Positions 4,448-6,193 of a DNA stretch of 6,193 bases are shown here, one piece after another (position 1 is the stretch's first letter; every line of letters starts with the position of its first letter). Below the pieces are notes generated by a model that made no database searches, was not told the origin of the DNA, and saw only the letters and a list, made by a program, of their open reading frames with translations. The position numbers were made by a program, and so were the translations under genes. Origin of the DNA: Geoglobus sp. (GTDB taxonomy: Archaea; Halobacteriota; Archaeoglobi; Archaeoglobales; Archaeoglobaceae); the NCBI GenBank assembly GCA_027019885.1, contig JALUWC010000518.1:1-6193 (forward strand), given 5' to 3'.

Positions 4448-5585
4448 AGAGCAGACCTCTTGCAGTGAGCCAGTAGGCCTTGTTGTATGCTATCTTGACA
4501 AAGTGCACGAACTTGCTGGGCACAACAGGTTGTGGAGGTGTGGTGTAATCGAACCATATGTACGTTGCCTCCTCCCACCCTGTTTCTATGAAGCAGAACG
4601 CCTTTCCGTTGAACATTGCAGTTGGCTCTATCCCCTCTATTTCTGCTGCGAGATTCTCCGCAACAACCTCTGCCTGAAAATGCGCTACGCTTCCTGCCTT
4701 GCTTACCGGAAGGTTCGTCGCATCTCCAACGGCATAAACGTTGTCATATCCCTCAACTTTCAGAGTGTATTTATCAGTCGGAACCCATCCTCCCTTGTCG
4801 CCAAGACCTGAGTCCTCTATGACCTTTGCACCTCTGTGAGGCGGAATGGCTATGAGCAGATCAAAGCTCTCCTCCTCTCCCTCAAGCGTAATGATCTTCT
4901 TCTCCTCTGGATTTATCTCAACTGGATTGAAGAACGTCCTGTACTCGATCCCCCTCTCATCGAACATTGGCTGAAGCATCTCAACCACAGGGTTCATTGT
5001 GAAGATCCTGTTTATCGGGTAGGTGTACACAATCTGGCTCTTTTCCCTTATGTTTCTCCTTTTCAGAAAATCGTGAAGTATGAATGTAACCTCAAGCGGT
5101 GCCACAGGGCATTTGTGAGGAATGCCCATCATACTGACAACTACCTTTCCCCCGTTGAACTTTGCGAGAGCAGATCTCAATTTTTTCGCTCCCTCCAGAT
5201 CATAGAACCAGTGTCCGCTCTCAACCAATCCCGGAATTTCCCCAGGAGTTATTCTTGACCCAGTTGCAATCACAAGATAATCATAGTTAACTGTCCCATT
5301 CTCACAGATGACTTTCTGATTTTCGGTATCGATTCTGACTGCCCTATCAACCACAAATCTGACATTTGGATCAAGTAGCCCTCTCAGATCCTTCTTCAGC
5401 TCATTTTCCCCCATTTTGTTGAATATAAGATAAAGGTATCCTGGCTGATAGCTCTGATATGGTTTCTCGGATACCAAAGTGATCTCAACCTCTCCATTCT
5501 TTATCTTCTCACCGATTTTCGGGGTGAGATAGTTGGCTGTGAGTGTGCCTCCCACTCCACCACCGAGTATCACTATTTTTTTCAT
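4446..5585 (-). CDS. SQR/FCSD-type FAD-dependent sulfur oxidoreductase (two-cysteine form)
   Basis: This 379-residue flavoprotein of the disulfide reductase superfamily resembles sulfide:quinone oxidoreductases. The N-terminal FAD dinucleotide fold is VILGGGVGGTLTANYL (residues 5-20), with the acidic end of strand two at E34/E40. The second FAD motif is YLVIATGSRI (103-112), and the C-terminal flavin-binding motif is NVYAVGDATNLP (282-293). Candidate redox cysteines are Cys159 (GIPHKCPVAPLE) and Cys331 (KAFCFIETG); Cys94 is the only other one. The N-terminal third catalytic Cys of canonical SQRs, expected shortly after the ATGS motif, is not seen (the area reads SGHWFYDLE). The C-terminus ends with a short amphipathic Phe/Tyr/Trp-rich stretch (358-379) that may touch the membrane; there is no transmembrane helix. 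The ATG start is supported by a GGTGAT SD five nt upstream. It lies 25 nt after tusA, and the DUF1641 gene follows. Sulfide or persulfide as substrate is likely; direction and electron acceptor are unknown. Confidence 0.85.
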   Translation of the reverse strand: MKKIVILGGGVGGTLTANYLTPKIGEKIKNGEVEITLVSEKPYQSYQPGYLYLIFNKMGENELKKDLRGLLDPNVRFVVDRAVRIDTENQKVICENGTVNYDYLVIATGSRITPGEIPGLVESGHWFYDLEGAKKLRSALAKFNGGKVVVSMMGIPHKCPVAPLEVTFILHDFLKRRNIREKSQIVYTYPINRIFTMNPVVEMLQPMFDERGIEYRTFFNPVEINPEEKKIITLEGEEESFDLLIAIPPHRGAKVIEDSGLGDKGGWVPTDKYTLKVEGYDNVYAVGDATNLPVSKAGSVAHFQAEVVAENLAAEIEGIEPTAMFNGKAFCFIETGWEEATYIWFDYTTPPQPVVPSKFVHFVKIAYNKAYWLTARGLL

Positions 5586-5590
5586 CTCGA

Positions 5591-5596
5591 ATCACC
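5591..5596 (-). promoter_or_regulatory. Shine-Dalgarno site of the SQR-like gene
   Basis: GGTGAT on the minus strand, five nt ahead of the ATG at 5585 and inside the 25-nt tusA/SQR-like gap, confirms that start. The remainder of the gap is A/T-rich but too short to suggest a convincing separate promoter. Confidence 0.6.
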
Positions 5597-5610
5597 AAAA
5601 AATAAGAGAA

Positions 5611-5847
5611 TTACTTTGTCTTCTTAACCACAATCCTCCAGTAGTCGGATTCCTTGAATATCCCTATCAGCTCATGCCCTGCCTTCTTAACCCATTCAGG
5701 AATGTCTTTTGCCGAGCTTTCATCACTTGACCACACTTCAAGAACTTTGCCAACATCCTCTTCCTTGATTGCCTTTATGAGCTCCATTAAAGGCCCCGGG
5801 CAGTAGCTGCCCCTCGCATCTATCACTCTGTCTGACTCTACTTCCAT
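5611..5847 (-). CDS. tusA: TusA family sulfur carrier protein
   Basis: This 78-residue protein (TusA/SirA/YeeD family) carries sulfur as a persulfide on one conserved cysteine and hands it between cytoplasmic sulfur enzymes. The diagnostic first strand and helix are intact: VIDARGSYCPGPLMELIKAI, with Cys16 in the CPGP motif. They are followed by a second strand (KVLEVWSSD), a helix after ESSAKDIPEWVKKAGHEL typical of the DPxxxxDIPxWxxxxGHEL region, and a final strand (YWRIVVKK). Cys16 is the only cysteine. The start is ATG 5845-5847, because a strong GAGGTGAT SD ends four nt upstream; the in-frame GTG at 5854-5856 lies inside that SD. It sits 18 nt after the DsrE-like stop and 25 nt before the SQR-like gene, so the genes are likely one transcript. 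DsrE-TusA pairing is common in sulfur-oxidising and sulfate-reducing microbes. Confidence 0.93.
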   Translation of the reverse strand: MEVESDRVIDARGSYCPGPLMELIKAIKEEDVGKVLEVWSSDESSAKDIPEWVKKAGHELIGIFKESDYWRIVVKKTK

Positions 5848-5850
5848 TGC

Positions 5851-5859
5851 GATCACCTC
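5851..5859 (-). promoter_or_regulatory. Shine-Dalgarno site deciding the tusA start
   Basis: The minus strand reads GAGGTGATC shortly after the DsrE-like stop, three to four nt before ATG 5847. It is the strongest SD in the window and rules out the upstream in-frame GTG, which overlaps it. Confidence 0.7.
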
Positions 5860-5865
5860 AAAAAT

Positions 5866-6193
5866 TTAGATGAAGAGCACCTGAGCATCCTCTACCATTC
5901 CAAGGAATGCTGAAACACCCACAACATCATCGAATATGTCCACAAACTCGTCTATCTTCATCTTCAGCATGTCCATCACCATTCCGCAGGCATATATTTT
6001 AAGGTTTCCTACCTCCTTAGCCTGTTTGAATGTGTCTATGAATAGAGGTACATTGGCTTCAAGCATGCCCTCTCCAAGCTTTCCAGCAGTCTTCCATGCT
6101 TTGTTCTCCACAACATCCTTCCTGAATGCCATCAGGCCGTCCATTGTTGCAAAGACTATCACCTCATTGCCGAGAGTTGATGCAACACTTGCT
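5866..6193 (-). CDS. DsrE/DsrF-like sulfurtransferase-family protein, start outside window
   Basis: The frame stays open to the right edge (reading ASVASTLGNEVIVFATMDGL there), so the start codon is beyond 6193; the GTG at 6160-6162 is internal, because the Ala-rich first helix and strand of the fold begin before it. At least 108 residues are visible. The pattern is a NEVIVFATMDGLMAFRK strand-loop-helix, a central helical part, then VGNLKIYACGMVMDMLKM with the conserved cysteine after the strand, and a terminal FVDIFDDVVGVSAFLGMVEDAQVLFI. This is typical of DsrE/DsrF/DrsH-like proteins, which accept or pass on sulfane sulfur, often to TusA. The single visible Cys in IYACGM is the probable persulfide site. 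A role as a TusA partner follows from the immediate tusA neighbour and is an inference. Confidence 0.85.
   Translation of the reverse strand, partial: ASVASTLGNEVIVFATMDGLMAFRKDVVENKAWKTAGKLGEGMLEANVPLFIDTFKQAKEVGNLKIYACGMVMDMLKMKIDEFVDIFDDVVGVSAFLGMVEDAQVLFI

Noticed and set aside
3669..4811. Long plus-strand open frame of 380 codons opposite three minus-strand genes
   Set aside because: It is antisense to the unknown gene, DUF1641 and the SQR-like gene, all with family motifs or SDs on the minus strand. Its translation is Ser/Phe/Arg-rich with no recognisable domain, as expected of a shadow frame.
4836..5258. 140-codon plus-strand open frame inside the SQR-like gene
   Set aside because: It is fully antisense to a flavoprotein with intact FAD motifs; there is no SD and no recognisable domain.
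6160..6162. GTG as the start of the DsrE-like gene
   Set aside because: The frame continues open to the window edge with an Ala-rich helix and the first strand of the fold, so the true start is outside.
1..6193. RNA genes, CRISPR arrays, insertion sequences or integration sites
   Set aside because: The window is almost completely filled with protein genes; no repeat-spacer pattern, terminal inverted repeats, transposase motifs or tRNA-like cloverleaf was seen by eye.

Overview
The window looks like a piece of an archaeal chromosome, most likely from the Archaeoglobales (Archaeoglobus, Geoglobus or Ferroglobus type). This rests on protein families that are archaeal or archaeal/eukaryotic (DUF5611, DUF473, a PAC2 proteasome-assembly chaperone, a NIP7-like PUA protein). 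It also rests on Shine-Dalgarno sites of the GGTGAT type, AT-rich TATA-like boxes about 25 nt ahead of start codons that have no SD, and a DsrE/TusA/flavoprotein sulfur cassette. The genus is an inference. Gene density is very high: the largest gene-free stretch is about 50 nt. No RNA gene, mobile element or CRISPR array was seen.

Layout. Positions 1-213 hold the 3' end of a plus-strand membrane protein gene (Yip1-like). It meets head-on, with a 6-nt overlap, a small minus-strand DUF5611 gene (208-513). A 50-nt divergent promoter region (514-563) separates that gene from a plus-strand block: PAC2-family chaperone (564-1280), DUF473 protein (1286-1675), Mth938-like protein (1686-2027) and, after a 30-nt gap with its own probable TATA box, the tRNA t6A enzyme Sua5/TsaC (2058-3050).

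From 3051 to the right edge everything is on the minus strand. In transcription order it runs: DsrE-like protein (start beyond the window, stop at 5866), TusA (5847-5611), a two-cysteine SQR/FCSD-type flavoprotein (5585-4446), a DUF1641 protein (4435-4025), a 36-nt gap, an unrecognised 143-residue protein (3988-3557), and a NIP7-like PUA protein (3590-3051) that overlaps the previous gene by 34 nt. The NIP7-like stop codon directly abuts the Sua5 stop codon.

How the genes may work together. The dsrE-tusA-flavoprotein-DUF1641 genes are tightly spaced. The tusA, flavoprotein and DUF1641 starts each have a good SD, and two of those SDs lie at or just after the upstream stop. They form a plausible cytoplasmic sulfur-relay and sulfur-redox unit: DsrE-like and TusA carry persulfide on single cysteines, the flavoprotein oxidises or reduces sulfur species, and DUF1641 may be its partner. 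The plus-strand block and the unknown/NIP7-like pair are housekeeping: proteasome assembly or activation, tRNA modification and ribosome biogenesis. The most notable sequence details are an HbYX-type C-terminus (Met-Tyr-Gly) on the PAC2 protein, the absence of the usual third SQR cysteine in the flavoprotein, and a CxC pair as the only cysteines in the DUF1641 protein.
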